The notes under the pieces are model-generated. The model worked only from the letters and a program-made list of their open reading frames with translations. It was not told the origin of the DNA and ran no database searches. 64,000 nt of DNA from an uncultured Chitinophaga sp. (GTDB lineage Bacteria > Bacteroidota > Bacteroidia > Chitinophagales > Chitinophagaceae). Below, in pieces: positions 1 through 9,780 of this stretch. Made by a program: the position numbers and the translations under genes. Positions within the stretch are counted from its first letter, which is position 1; each line of letters starts with the position of its first letter. The stretch spans positions 558,001 through 622,000 of the forward strand of contig NZ_CAMLHC010000001.1 of the NCBI RefSeq assembly GCF_946479755.1. Direction: 5' to 3'.

Positions 1-1
1 C

Positions 2-3000
2 AGCGTATTGCAGGACAAGCTTGGCTATTGGAAAAATAAACTGTCCGGCGCAGCGACCCTGCAACTACCGGCCGATTTCCCAAGGCCGGCGGTGCAGAGC
101 ACCCGGGGCAGCCTGTATTCGTTCAGGCTTGACCGTAACTTGTCGGCCGCTTTGCAGTCACTGTCCCAGCAACAGGGCGCGACGTTATTTATGACGCTGC
201 TGGCCGCCTTTAAGGTATTGTTGTACCGCTACAGCGGACAGGAAGATATCTGTGTAGGGGTACCCACCGCCGGGAGGACCCGTCAGGAAACAGAAGGACT
301 GATCGGTTTCTTTATCAACACCCTGGCACTGCGCAGTGACCTGGCCAACGAGCCGTCGTTTATCACTTTACTGCAGCAGGTAAAACAAACCACCCTCGGC
401 GCTTATCAGCAGCAGGACGTGCCTTTTGAGCAGGTGGTAGATGCCGTGGTCAGGGAAAGGGATATCAGCCGCACGCCGCTGTTCCAGGTGATGTTCGTAC
501 TGCAGAACGCGCCGCAGGAAGGAACGCTGACGCTGGGCGACTTAACATTGTCCCAGCAGGAAAGTGCGCATACTACCTCCCGCTTCGATCTCAGCTGGTC
601 TGTGATAGAGGGGGCTGATGGCCTGATGGGCAGTGTCGAATACTGCACAGACCTGTTCCGCGAAGCCACCGTACAGCGGATGGTGGCGCACTTCGAACAG
701 TTGCTGCATGCCATTGTGGAGGCGCCGGATGCCGCTATCGATGAACTGGCGATGGTTACACCGCAGGAAACCACACAACTGCTGCATACGTTTAACCCAA
801 CGACCGTTGTCTATCCGGCAGCAGACACGATTCTGTCCCTGTTTGCGTCACAGGTAGCTATGCGGCCCAATGCTACGGCGCTGGCTTCCGCAACGGCCTC
901 CCTTACCTATAAGACGCTGAACGAAAGAGCCGTTCAGCTGGCGCATTATCTGCAGGGCCAGGGCGTAAAAGCGGGAGACCGGGTACCGGTTTATCTCGGA
1001 CGTACGCCGGAAATAGTGCTGGCCATGCTGGCTATCATGAAAGCCGGTGCGGCTTATGTGCCGGTAGATACCGCTTATCCGTTGGACCGTATCCGTTATA
1101 TGCTGGCCGATTGCGGCGCCACTGTGCTGATCACGGACAGCGGCAATGCGGATAGTTTACCTGGTAATGACAGGCTGACGCTTATCCGGCTGGATGAAGA
1201 CAGGGAAGCTATTAACCGCTATGCTCCGACTGGTGCGTTGCCGGAAGTCACTCCAGGCGACGTAGCCTACCTGATCTATACTTCCGGGTCTACCGGTCAG
1301 CCGAAAGGCGTGATGGTACCATATCGCGGGTTAACCAACCTGGTGCATTGGCATCAGGCGGCGTTCCGGGTGAATGCCCATAGCAGGGCCACCGCTGTTT
1401 CCGGCGTAGGCTTCGATGCCTTCGGCTGGGAAGTGTGGCCTTACCTTGCGGCGGGCGCATATGTGTACCTGCCGGACAACGACACCCGTGTGCTGATGCC
1501 TTCCCTCATCGCATTGCACCGGCAGCAGGGCTTTACGCATGCTTTTATCTCCACTGCGCAGGTGCAGGAATTCATCCGGGAGGCAGCGGATAAAATACTG
1601 CCGTTGCAATATCTGCTGACCGGCGGCGATCAGCTGCCGGCGACAGATGTCAGTGGTCTGTCCTATAAAATCATTAACAACTACGGCCCTACGGAGAACA
1701 GCGTAGTGGCCACCTGGTATGAGCTGTCGGCGACGGATAAAGACCGTGCGCCGGTCATTGGCCGTCCTGTCAGCAATACCCGGACCTATATCCTTAACCG
1801 CCGTGAAAAATTATGCCCTGCCGGTATCGCCGGTGAAATATGCCTGGCTGGTGATAGCCTGGCGCTGGGATATTGGGGCCGCCCTGATCTTACACAGGAA
1901 AAATTCGTGTCAGACCCGTTCCATGCCGGTGCACTGATGTACAAGACCGGAGACCTTGGCCGGTGGCTGCCCGACGGCACTATCGAATACCTGGGCCGCC
2001 TCGACGAACAGGTGAAGGTGCGCGGCTACCGCATAGAGCTGGGCGAGATAGAAAGCGCGCTGACAGCGAGCGGACAGGTACAGCAGGCGGTGGTGCTGGC
2101 ACGGAAAGACCATGAAGGTAACCGTCAGCTGGTGGCATATGTAGTACCTGCCGGTGACTTCCAAAAAGCAGACACGGTGGCCTTCCTGAAAAAGCGGCTG
2201 CCGGACTACATGCTCCCGGCGTTATGGGTAACGCTGGACAAGCTGCCACTGACGGCCAACGGTAAGATCGATAAAAATGCATTGCCGGCGCCCGATATGG
2301 ATAATCTACTGGCCAATGCCTACGTGGCGCCGCGTAACGTAACGGAAGAAACGCTGGCAGGCATCTGGCAGGAAGTGTTGGGAAGGCAACAGGCAGGGAT
2401 ACACGACAATTTCTTCGAATGCGGCGGTAACTCATTGCAGGTGGTGCGCCTCATTGCGCTGATACGTAGCCGGTTGCAGGTGGAAGTACCTATCCGGACC
2501 GTTTTCGCGAACCCGACCGTGGCGCAATTGGCAGGATGGCTGGCCACAGCGGAAGGCAAACCTGTGGCGGCACTCACCGTACAGGCAAGAGGCCCGCATA
2601 TCCCGCTGTCTTTCAGCCAGGAGCGGCTGTGGTTTATACACCAGCTGGAAGGTAGCATCCAATATCATATTCCGCAGCTGCTGCAGCTGCACGGCGACCT
2701 GGATATTCCCGCGCTGGAGCGTAGTTTTCAAACGCTGATAAACCGGCACGAAGTGCTGCGTTCTGTCATGAAGGAAGAAGATGGCGTGGTATATCAGCAG
2801 GTGCTGCCGGCAGACACCTGGTCGCTGGATATTATCGATAACGCTGACGGTTATACGGAAGAGAGCTCCCGCGAAACCTATCTCGGCGCGCTGGTACGCA
2901 CACCGTTCGACTTGTCGCATGACCATCCCATAAGAGCGCACCTGTTGCGTTTAGGCCATCATCGGCATCTGCTGGTGCTGGTCATCCACCACATTGCGGC

Positions 3001-6000
3001 TGATGGCTGGTCCATGGGTATTGCTACCCGTGAGATAATGGCGCTGTACAACGCCTATGCCGGCGGCAAGCCTGTACAATTGCCCGAGCTGCCGCTACAA
3101 TATGCGGATTTCGCTATCTGGCAACGGGCACAGCTTTCTGCCGATACGCTGGACCGCAAGCTGGGCTGGTGGAAAAATAAGATGGACGGGGTAGCGCCAC
3201 TGGAGCTGCCAACGGATTTTACCCCATCCTCTACCATCAGTATGCGGGGCGCAAGGGTAGGCGTGCAGTTGCCCGCCTCACTCGGCCGGCAGCTGCATCA
3301 GCTGGCGCTGCAGCAGGACGCCACGCTCTATATGGTGCTGCTGGCTGCCTTTAAAGTACTCCTGCATCGCTACAGCGGACAGGACGACATCAGCGTAGGT
3401 ACCTCTGCCGCAGGCAGAACACAACAGGAAACCCAGCACCTTATCGGGTTCTTCATCAATACACTGGCATTGCGCAGTGATCTGGGCAACAACCCGGCCT
3501 TTACGGAACTGCTGCAACAAGTGAAACAAACGACGCTCGACGCGTTCGATCACCAGGAGGTGCCCTTTGAAAAAATCGTGGAGGCAGTGGTGAAAGACCG
3601 TGACCCCAACAGGAGGCCGCTGTTCCAGGTGATGTTTGTGATGGACAATACCCCCGCTTCACCGGACTTTACGTTGCACAACCTGACGCTGGCGCCGGAA
3701 GAGGTCACGCATACGACAGCACGTTTTAATATCATCCTGTCGATGACGGAAGACAGCGACGGCGGCCTGCATGCCGCGGTGGAATACGCCATGGACCTGT
3801 TCCGCGAGGAGACGATACTGCGTATGCTGGACCATTTTGAAACACTGCTGAAAGCCATTGTGACTACACCGCAGGAGAAGGTCGATCTGCTGCCTTTATT
3901 GACCGGCGAACAACAGGAACAACAGCTGGCCATCCTGGAACAAACGGTCGACTACCCGCGGCAACAGATTTTCCTTCACTGGTTTGAGGCGGCGGCCCGC
4001 CATAATCCTGACGGTACTGCACTGGCTTTTGAAGGGCAGCTGCTGTCCTGGAAGGAGCTGGAACAACGCTCCGCGCTGCTGGCGCATTACCTGCGCAGTA
4101 AAGGAGTAGGTGCGAATGTGCTGGTGCCGGTATGTGTGGACCGCTCGCTGGATATGCTGGTGGCCGTATTGGGCATCCTGCGTGCAGGTGGCGCCTATGT
4201 GCCGGTAGAACCGGATTTTCCGGCAGAAAGAATAAAATACATGCTGGAGGACACCAGGGCTACCGTGATGGTCAGCCTGGGCCGGCATCGTGATATCCTG
4301 CCCGCCGTGGAAGGCCTGGAGATCATCTTCCCGGATGAACAACAGCATATCCTCAATGCCTATACGACAACAGAAAGACTGGAATTACCTTCGCCTTCGG
4401 CCATTGCGTATGTGATTTATACTTCCGGCAGCACGGGCAAACCCAAAGGGGTGAAAGTAACGCATCACAACCTGGCAGACTATATCACCGGTCTGCGGGC
4501 GCAGCTGCCGGTGGATGCCTGTCATTCGTTCGGCCTGCTTTCCAGCATCGCCACGGACCTGGGCAATACGGTGCTGTTTGCCGCGCTGTCTGTCGGCGCT
4601 ACGCTGCATCTGTTCTCCAAAGACACCATCAACGATGCACAGAAAGTGTTGTCTTATTTTGAAACACACGAGATAGATTGTATCAAGATAGTGCCTTCGC
4701 ACTGGAAAGCGCTGTCAGAACCCGGGCAGCCATTGCTGCCGGAAAAACTGCTGATCTTTGGCGGCGAAGCGCTGGAATATAGCGTGGTAGAGACTATTCG
4801 TGCTGCGGGGGCTGCCTGTGCCGTGGTGAATCACTACGGACCTACGGAAACGACTATTGGAAAATTACTGCATACCGTTAACGCACATACGGAATATGGC
4901 GCCTTTATCCCGGTAGGTAAACCGTTTTCCAATACCCGCGTCTATGTGCTTAACCCGGAGCGGCAGTTATGCCCGGTGGGCGTTCCTGGCGAACTCTATA
5001 TCGGTGGGGAAGGCGTGGCTGCAGGGTATCTCTTTAATGACACGCTGACGGCTGAACGTTTTGTGAGTAATCCTTTTGCCGCTGGCCGTGCGGAGAGATT
5101 GTACCGTACCGGTGACCGCGTAAAATTATTACCCGATGGCAATATCCTCTTCCTTGGCCGTATAGACGACCAGGTGAAGATCCGCGGTTACCGCGTGGAG
5201 CCGGGAGAAATAGGCCGTATACTGGAACAGTGCCCGGGAGTAGCGCAGGCCGTGGTCATTGCCCGCGAAGACAATACCGGGAATAAGCGCCTGCTGGGAT
5301 ATGTGGTGCCGGCGGAGAACTTTGACGTAACGGAAGTGTTCACGCAACTGCGGGAGCAGCTGCCCGATTACATGGTGCCTGCTGCTATCACACCGCTGGA
5401 AGCGTTTCCATTGCTCGCCAATGGAAAAATTGATAAACGCAGTTTGCCTGACACAGAGAAGACAACATCAGATACCCCTGGTTTTGCAGCGCCGGTTACG
5501 CCTGTCCAAAAAGGGCTCGCGGCCATCTGGGAGCGGTTGCTGGAAGTGGAAAACGTGGGTTTGCAGGACGATTTCTTCGCGCTCGGCGGACATTCGCTGC
5601 TGGCCATCCGTGTGATCTCCGCTATCAGAAAACAGCTGCAGCTGGAGGTCACCATCGGGGATGTGTTTGATCATCCTACCGTCGGCGGACTAGCCAGGTT
5701 GCTGGAATCCCGCGAAGGCCAGGTGCAGCTGCCGGACCTGCTGCGGAAAGAGAGACCCGCTCGTGTTCCGCTGTCTTTCAGCCAGGAAAGGCTGTGGTTC
5801 ATCGACCAGGTGGAAGGCAGTTTGCATTACCACCTGCCCACCGTATTGCGCTTGAAAGGAAAACTGGATGCAGGCGCGCTGGCGCGCTCAGCACAGGCGA
5901 TCGTTAACCGCCACGAAGTGCTGCGCACCGTGATTGCCTCCGGCGACGGTGCCTCATGGCAACACGTGCTTCCCGAAAACCAATGGCATATGGACACCTA

Positions 6001-9000
6001 TGAAGAACCTTCCTTCAGGAGAGATACCGAAGCGCTGCATGCCTTTGTGGAGGAGCTGATCACAAAGCCATTTGACCTGTCGGCCGATCATATGCTGCGG
6101 ATGCAACTGATTGTGCTGGGCAAAGAAGAGCATATACTGGTGGCGACATTACATCACATTGCGTCTGACGGCTGGTCTACCGGTGTGCTGGTGAGAGAGC
6201 TGGCTGCTTTCTATGAAGCGTATGCCGCCGGCCGTGAACCGGAGCTGGCGCCGCTGGAAATTCAATACGCCGATTATGCCATCTGGCAGCGGGAACATCT
6301 CTCCGGGGAAGTGCTGGCCAGCCAGTTGAGCTATTGGGAACAAAAGCTGTCGGGCGTAGCGGCGTTGCAGTTACCCCTGGACTATCCGCGCTCGGCCCTG
6401 CAAAGCAGCCGTGGCGCCACTACTACGTTTATCCTGGACCGTGAATTGTCCGAGCAGCTGCATGCCCTTGCCAAACAGGAGGGGGCCACTATCTTTATGA
6501 CCCTGCTGGCAGCTTTCCAGGTATTGCTGTACCGCTACAGCGGCCAGGAAGATATTTGCGTAGGCAGCCCGGTCGCCGGCCGTACACGCCAGGAGCTGGA
6601 AGGCCTTATCGGTTTCTTCATCAATACTTTGTCGCTCCGCGCAGACCTGAGCGGCAACCCTTCCTTTACCAGCTTGTTGCAGCAGGTAAAACAAACGACC
6701 CTAGATGCTTATGCGCACCAGGAAGTACCTTTTGAAAAGATCGTGGAAGTGGTGGCCAAAGACAGGGACCTTAGCCGCAATCCCATCTTCCAGGTAGCGC
6801 TGGTACTGCAAAATCTGCCGGATGTGCCGGAGCTGGAGCTTGGCGATCTGGTGATGACAGAGGAGGGCGGTGAGCATACTACTGCCAAGCTGGACCTGAC
6901 GGTATTGTTCCGCGAAGGGCCGGAAGGCCTGGGTGCCAGCGTGGAGTATTGTGCGGACCTCTTCGATGCGGTTACTATCGAAAGGATGATGTCGCAGTTT
7001 AAACAGTTGTTGCGGGCCATCGTGGATGCACCCCGTACGCCGGTGGGAATGCTGCCCCTGTTAACTGCTGCGGATGAAAAAATACTGCTGGAAGACTTTA
7101 ATAATACGGCGGTACCTTATCCGGCGGATAAAACAATTGTACAGCTGTTTACCGAACAGGCCTGCCAGCGGCCCAACGAAGCTGCAGTCTTGTTCCGTGA
7201 CCAGGTGCTGACCTACCGCGAACTGGATGAATGGTCCGACAGGCTGGCGCTTTACCTGAAGGCGCAGGGTGTGAAAGAAGAAATGATGGTGCCGGTTTAT
7301 ATTCCGCGATCACTGGAAATGATGGTGGCCATTCTTGCTATTCTGAAGGCAGGAGGCGCCTATGTGCCGCTGGACCCGGATTATCCGGCAGAGCGGCTGG
7401 CCTTTATGCTGTCTGAAAGTAATAGCCGTGTAACCGTGACGGTGAGCACACATGCTGCCATTCTTGCTAAAGAAAGACAAGATATGCTGCATCTCTGCGT
7501 GGATGAATTATACGACAGTCTGCCTGCGTATACGGGAGATATTATCCCTAATCAACTCGAAGCCGGCAGTCTCGCTTATGTGATGTATACCTCCGGTTCT
7601 ACCGGCAGGCCTAAAGGTGTGCTGGTGACCCACCGGAATGTTACCAGCCTGGTGAAGCAGCCCAACTACGTATCGTTACAGTCCACAGATGCGATCCTGT
7701 CCGCCGGCTCACTGTCCTTCGATGCTACTACTTTCGAATATTGGGGCGCGCTGCTCAATGGCGGCCGGTTGGTGCTCAGTCCGGAGAACAGTCTGCTGGA
7801 CACCGAAGTACTGAAGCGTGAGTTACACGAAAAACAGGTAACGGCATTGTTTATTACCACTGGCTGGTTTAACCAGTTGGTAGACACGGATGTCAGCGTA
7901 TTCGCTCATTTAAGTGCTATCCTCACCGGTGGCGAGAAAATGTCTGAAAAACATGTGGTGCGCTTCAGGGAGGCCTACCCGGACATAAAGATCAGTAACA
8001 TCTACGGCCCTACGGAGAATACTACCTTCTCCCTGAGTTATCCTATTCATGAGCGGGGGCTGACGGTCAACACACCGATTGGCATACCGTTGAACAACCG
8101 CACCGCTTATATCCTCGACGCAGCGTTGCAGCTGGTGCCGGTGGGCGTAGCCGGGGAACTGTATGTAGGCGGCGATGGCGTGGCCCGTGGTTATCTCAAC
8201 CGGGACGAGCTCACCACCGAACGTTTCATTCCGCATCCGTATGGCAAGGCGCCGGCAGACCGTCTTTATAAAACCGGTGATATGGCCCGCTGGCGCCCCG
8301 ATGGTACGGTAGAATACCTGGGCCGCCGGGATGACCAGGTGAAGGTCCGTGGTTTCCGCATCGAACTGGGTGAAATAGAAAGCGTATTGCTGCAACATCC
8401 GCAGGTAAGTCAGACGGTGGTCATCGCGAAAGCAGGAGATAGCGGCGGCAAACGCCTGCTGGGGTACATCGTGCCCAAAGGGGAGTGGGAGAAAGATAAG
8501 CTGGTAGCATGGCTGAAAGAACGGCTGCCGGACTATATGGTGCCCCCATACCTGCTACCGCTGGAGAAACTGCCGATGACCGCCAATGGTAAGGTGGACA
8601 AAAAGGCGCTGCCAGATCCGGACACTATTACACAGTCCGGAAGTGGTTATGTTGCACCTGCAACGTCTACAGAAAGGGCGCTGGCAGCCATCTGGCAGGA
8701 CCAGCTGGAGCTGGAGAGGGTAGGCATCCATGATAATTACTTCGAAGCAGGAGGTAATTCCCTGCTGGCCATTCACCTGATTGCGGTCGTCCGCAAAGAG
8801 TTGGCAGGAGAGATCGCCATCAGCGACATCTTCGATTTCCCGACGATTGCGGCACTGGCTGATGTATTGGACCAGCGCGCAATGGCTAAGGTCAATACCG
8901 CGGGGCAGGTGAAAGGATATAATGGCAACCGGCATATCCTGCCGCTGAACAACGGACCATTGGCGTCGCCGCTCTTTTTCCTGCCCGGAGGCAATGGTAT

Positions 9001-9742
9001 CTGTGAAGGCTATACGACGCTGGGCGCCGCGCTGGAGGACACCGGAGCGCTCTATGGATTGCAGATGATGGGCATCTTCGAAGGGGAAAAACCACTGGAT
9101 AGTGTGCCCGCTATTGCCGCGCAGAACATTGTGTGGATGAGGTCTGTGCAGCCGGCAGGTCCCTACCGGCTTATCGGCCACTCGCTCGGCGGCCAGATTG
9201 CTTTTGAAATGGCCCGTCAGCTGGAAGCGCAGGGAGATAAAGTGGAAGCCCTGTTTGTGCTGGATACGCATGTGGCGCCTAAGCGCACCGTATTGGATAA
9301 TGACACGCTCTATAATTCCCTGCTGGAAGCGTTTGACGTGTATAAGATCGCCGTTAAGCCATACCCTGAATGGGTAAAGGCGTTGAAGCCGGCCATTGAA
9401 GGGCTGGAGCCCAAAGCAGTCATCCCCTTTGTACTGGAATACCTGAAAGCACATGTGCCGGGGGAAAAAGAGCACCTTGGCTTTGTGATGCGCATGTTCG
9501 ACATGGCGACCCACAGCCTGTTTATGGAGTATGTTGTCAGCGGCCAGGTGGATACTGCGTTGACGGTCATCCGTGCGGAAGAGCGGAGTGTCACCAATGG
9601 CGATGACAGCCTGGGATGGGCGCCTTTTGCTACCCGCTCCGCAGCGGTGATAGCGCCCGGCGACCATATCTCCATGACGAAGGAAACCGGCGCCGCTACT
9701 GTAGCCACTCACATCAAAACTCAGTTGAATCATATCTTTTAA
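2..9742 (+). CDS. Non-ribosomal peptide synthetase, C-terminal part (partial)
   Basis: The reading frame is open from the first bases of the window, and its first residues match the end of a condensation domain, so the true start lies upstream. Order (window residues, approximate): end of C domain 1-250, A1 265-770, PCP1 780-850, C2 870-1310, A2 1320-1810, PCP2 1820-1910, C3 1920-2370, A3 2380-2870, PCP3 2880-2960, type I thioesterase 2975-3244. C domains show HHIAADG and HHIASDG; A domains show TSGSTG and YGPTE; PCPs show GGNSL, GGHSL, GGNSL; the thioesterase shows GHSLGG (Ser about 3059) and a late GDH. Ten-residue pocket codes read by eye are DAWFLGNVVK (Leu), DLTKIGHIGK (Asp) and DAFFLGITFK (Ile-like); the last Lys is assumed. 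No epimerisation domain is visible. It would build and release the C-terminal part of a peptide ending Leu-Asp-Ile/Val. Confidence 0.95.
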   Translation, partial: SVLQDKLGYWKNKLSGAATLQLPADFPRPAVQSTRGSLYSFRLDRNLSAALQSLSQQQGATLFMTLLAAFKVLLYRYSGQEDICVGVPTAGRTRQETEGLIGFFINTLALRSDLANEPSFITLLQQVKQTTLGAYQQQDVPFEQVVDAVVRERDISRTPLFQVMFVLQNAPQEGTLTLGDLTLSQQESAHTTSRFDLSWSVIEGADGLMGSVEYCTDLFREATVQRMVAHFEQLLHAIVEAPDAAIDELAMVTPQETTQLLHTFNPTTVVYPAADTILSLFASQVAMRPNATALASATASLTYKTLNERAVQLAHYLQGQGVKAGDRVPVYLGRTPEIVLAMLAIMKAGAAYVPVDTAYPLDRIRYMLADCGATVLITDSGNADSLPGNDRLTLIRLDEDREAINRYAPTGALPEVTPGDVAYLIYTSGSTGQPKGVMVPYRGLTNLVHWHQAAFRVNAHSRATAVSGVGFDAFGWEVWPYLAAGAYVYLPDNDTRVLMPSLIALHRQQGFTHAFISTAQVQEFIREAADKILPLQYLLTGGDQLPATDVSGLSYKIINNYGPTENSVVATWYELSATDKDRAPVIGRPVSNTRTYILNRREKLCPAGIAGEICLAGDSLALGYWGRPDLTQEKFVSDPFHAGALMYKTGDLGRWLPDGTIEYLGRLDEQVKVRGYRIELGEIESALTASGQVQQAVVLARKDHEGNRQLVAYVVPAGDFQKADTVAFLKKRLPDYMLPALWVTLDKLPLTANGKIDKNALPAPDMDNLLANAYVAPRNVTEETLAGIWQEVLGRQQAGIHDNFFECGGNSLQVVRLIALIRSRLQVEVPIRTVFANPTVAQLAGWLATAEGKPVAALTVQARGPHIPLSFSQERLWFIHQLEGSIQYHIPQLLQLHGDLDIPALERSFQTLINRHEVLRSVMKEEDGVVYQQVLPADTWSLDIIDNADGYTEESSRETYLGALVRTPFDLSHDHPIRAHLLRLGHHRHLLVLVIHHIAADGWSMGIATREIMALYNAYAGGKPVQLPELPLQYADFAIWQRAQLSADTLDRKLGWWKNKMDGVAPLELPTDFTPSSTISMRGARVGVQLPASLGRQLHQLALQQDATLYMVLLAAFKVLLHRYSGQDDISVGTSAAGRTQQETQHLIGFFINTLALRSDLGNNPAFTELLQQVKQTTLDAFDHQEVPFEKIVEAVVKDRDPNRRPLFQVMFVMDNTPASPDFTLHNLTLAPEEVTHTTARFNIILSMTEDSDGGLHAAVEYAMDLFREETILRMLDHFETLLKAIVTTPQEKVDLLPLLTGEQQEQQLAILEQTVDYPRQQIFLHWFEAAARHNPDGTALAFEGQLLSWKELEQRSALLAHYLRSKGVGANVLVPVCVDRSLDMLVAVLGILRAGGAYVPVEPDFPAERIKYMLEDTRATVMVSLGRHRDILPAVEGLEIIFPDEQQHILNAYTTTERLELPSPSAIAYVIYTSGSTGKPKGVKVTHHNLADYITGLRAQLPVDACHSFGLLSSIATDLGNTVLFAALSVGATLHLFSKDTINDAQKVLSYFETHEIDCIKIVPSHWKALSEPGQPLLPEKLLIFGGEALEYSVVETIRAAGAACAVVNHYGPTETTIGKLLHTVNAHTEYGAFIPVGKPFSNTRVYVLNPERQLCPVGVPGELYIGGEGVAAGYLFNDTLTAERFVSNPFAAGRAERLYRTGDRVKLLPDGNILFLGRIDDQVKIRGYRVEPGEIGRILEQCPGVAQAVVIAREDNTGNKRLLGYVVPAENFDVTEVFTQLREQLPDYMVPAAITPLEAFPLLANGKIDKRSLPDTEKTTSDTPGFAAPVTPVQKGLAAIWERLLEVENVGLQDDFFALGGHSLLAIRVISAIRKQLQLEVTIGDVFDHPTVGGLARLLESREGQVQLPDLLRKERPARVPLSFSQERLWFIDQVEGSLHYHLPTVLRLKGKLDAGALARSAQAIVNRHEVLRTVIASGDGASWQHVLPENQWHMDTYEEPSFRRDTEALHAFVEELITKPFDLSADHMLRMQLIVLGKEEHILVATLHHIASDGWSTGVLVRELAAFYEAYAAGREPELAPLEIQYADYAIWQREHLSGEVLASQLSYWEQKLSGVAALQLPLDYPRSALQSSRGATTTFILDRELSEQLHALAKQEGATIFMTLLAAFQVLLYRYSGQEDICVGSPVAGRTRQELEGLIGFFINTLSLRADLSGNPSFTSLLQQVKQTTLDAYAHQEVPFEKIVEVVAKDRDLSRNPIFQVALVLQNLPDVPELELGDLVMTEEGGEHTTAKLDLTVLFREGPEGLGASVEYCADLFDAVTIERMMSQFKQLLRAIVDAPRTPVGMLPLLTAADEKILLEDFNNTAVPYPADKTIVQLFTEQACQRPNEAAVLFRDQVLTYRELDEWSDRLALYLKAQGVKEEMMVPVYIPRSLEMMVAILAILKAGGAYVPLDPDYPAERLAFMLSESNSRVTVTVSTHAAILAKERQDMLHLCVDELYDSLPAYTGDIIPNQLEAGSLAYVMYTSGSTGRPKGVLVTHRNVTSLVKQPNYVSLQSTDAILSAGSLSFDATTFEYWGALLNGGRLVLSPENSLLDTEVLKRELHEKQVTALFITTGWFNQLVDTDVSVFAHLSAILTGGEKMSEKHVVRFREAYPDIKISNIYGPTENTTFSLSYPIHERGLTVNTPIGIPLNNRTAYILDAALQLVPVGVAGELYVGGDGVARGYLNRDELTTERFIPHPYGKAPADRLYKTGDMARWRPDGTVEYLGRRDDQVKVRGFRIELGEIESVLLQHPQVSQTVVIAKAGDSGGKRLLGYIVPKGEWEKDKLVAWLKERLPDYMVPPYLLPLEKLPMTANGKVDKKALPDPDTITQSGSGYVAPATSTERALAAIWQDQLELERVGIHDNYFEAGGNSLLAIHLIAVVRKELAGEIAISDIFDFPTIAALADVLDQRAMAKVNTAGQVKGYNGNRHILPLNNGPLASPLFFLPGGNGICEGYTTLGAALEDTGALYGLQMMGIFEGEKPLDSVPAIAAQNIVWMRSVQPAGPYRLIGHSLGGQIAFEMARQLEAQGDKVEALFVLDTHVAPKRTVLDNDTLYNSLLEAFDVYKIAVKPYPEWVKALKPAIEGLEPKAVIPFVLEYLKAHVPGEKEHLGFVMRMFDMATHSLFMEYVVSGQVDTALTVIRAEERSVTNGDDSLGWAPFATRSAAVIAPGDHISMTKETGAATVATHIKTQLNHIF

Positions 9743-9780
9743 CCCAAACCCGAATCCTCATCTTTAAAGCAAACCCTCAC

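Noticed and set aside
8555..9733. Long open frame on the minus strand opposite the synthetase (392 codons)
   Set aside because: It lies fully inside a well-supported gene, has low-complexity His/Arg/Gln-rich sequence and no family features; high-GC third positions cause such shadows.
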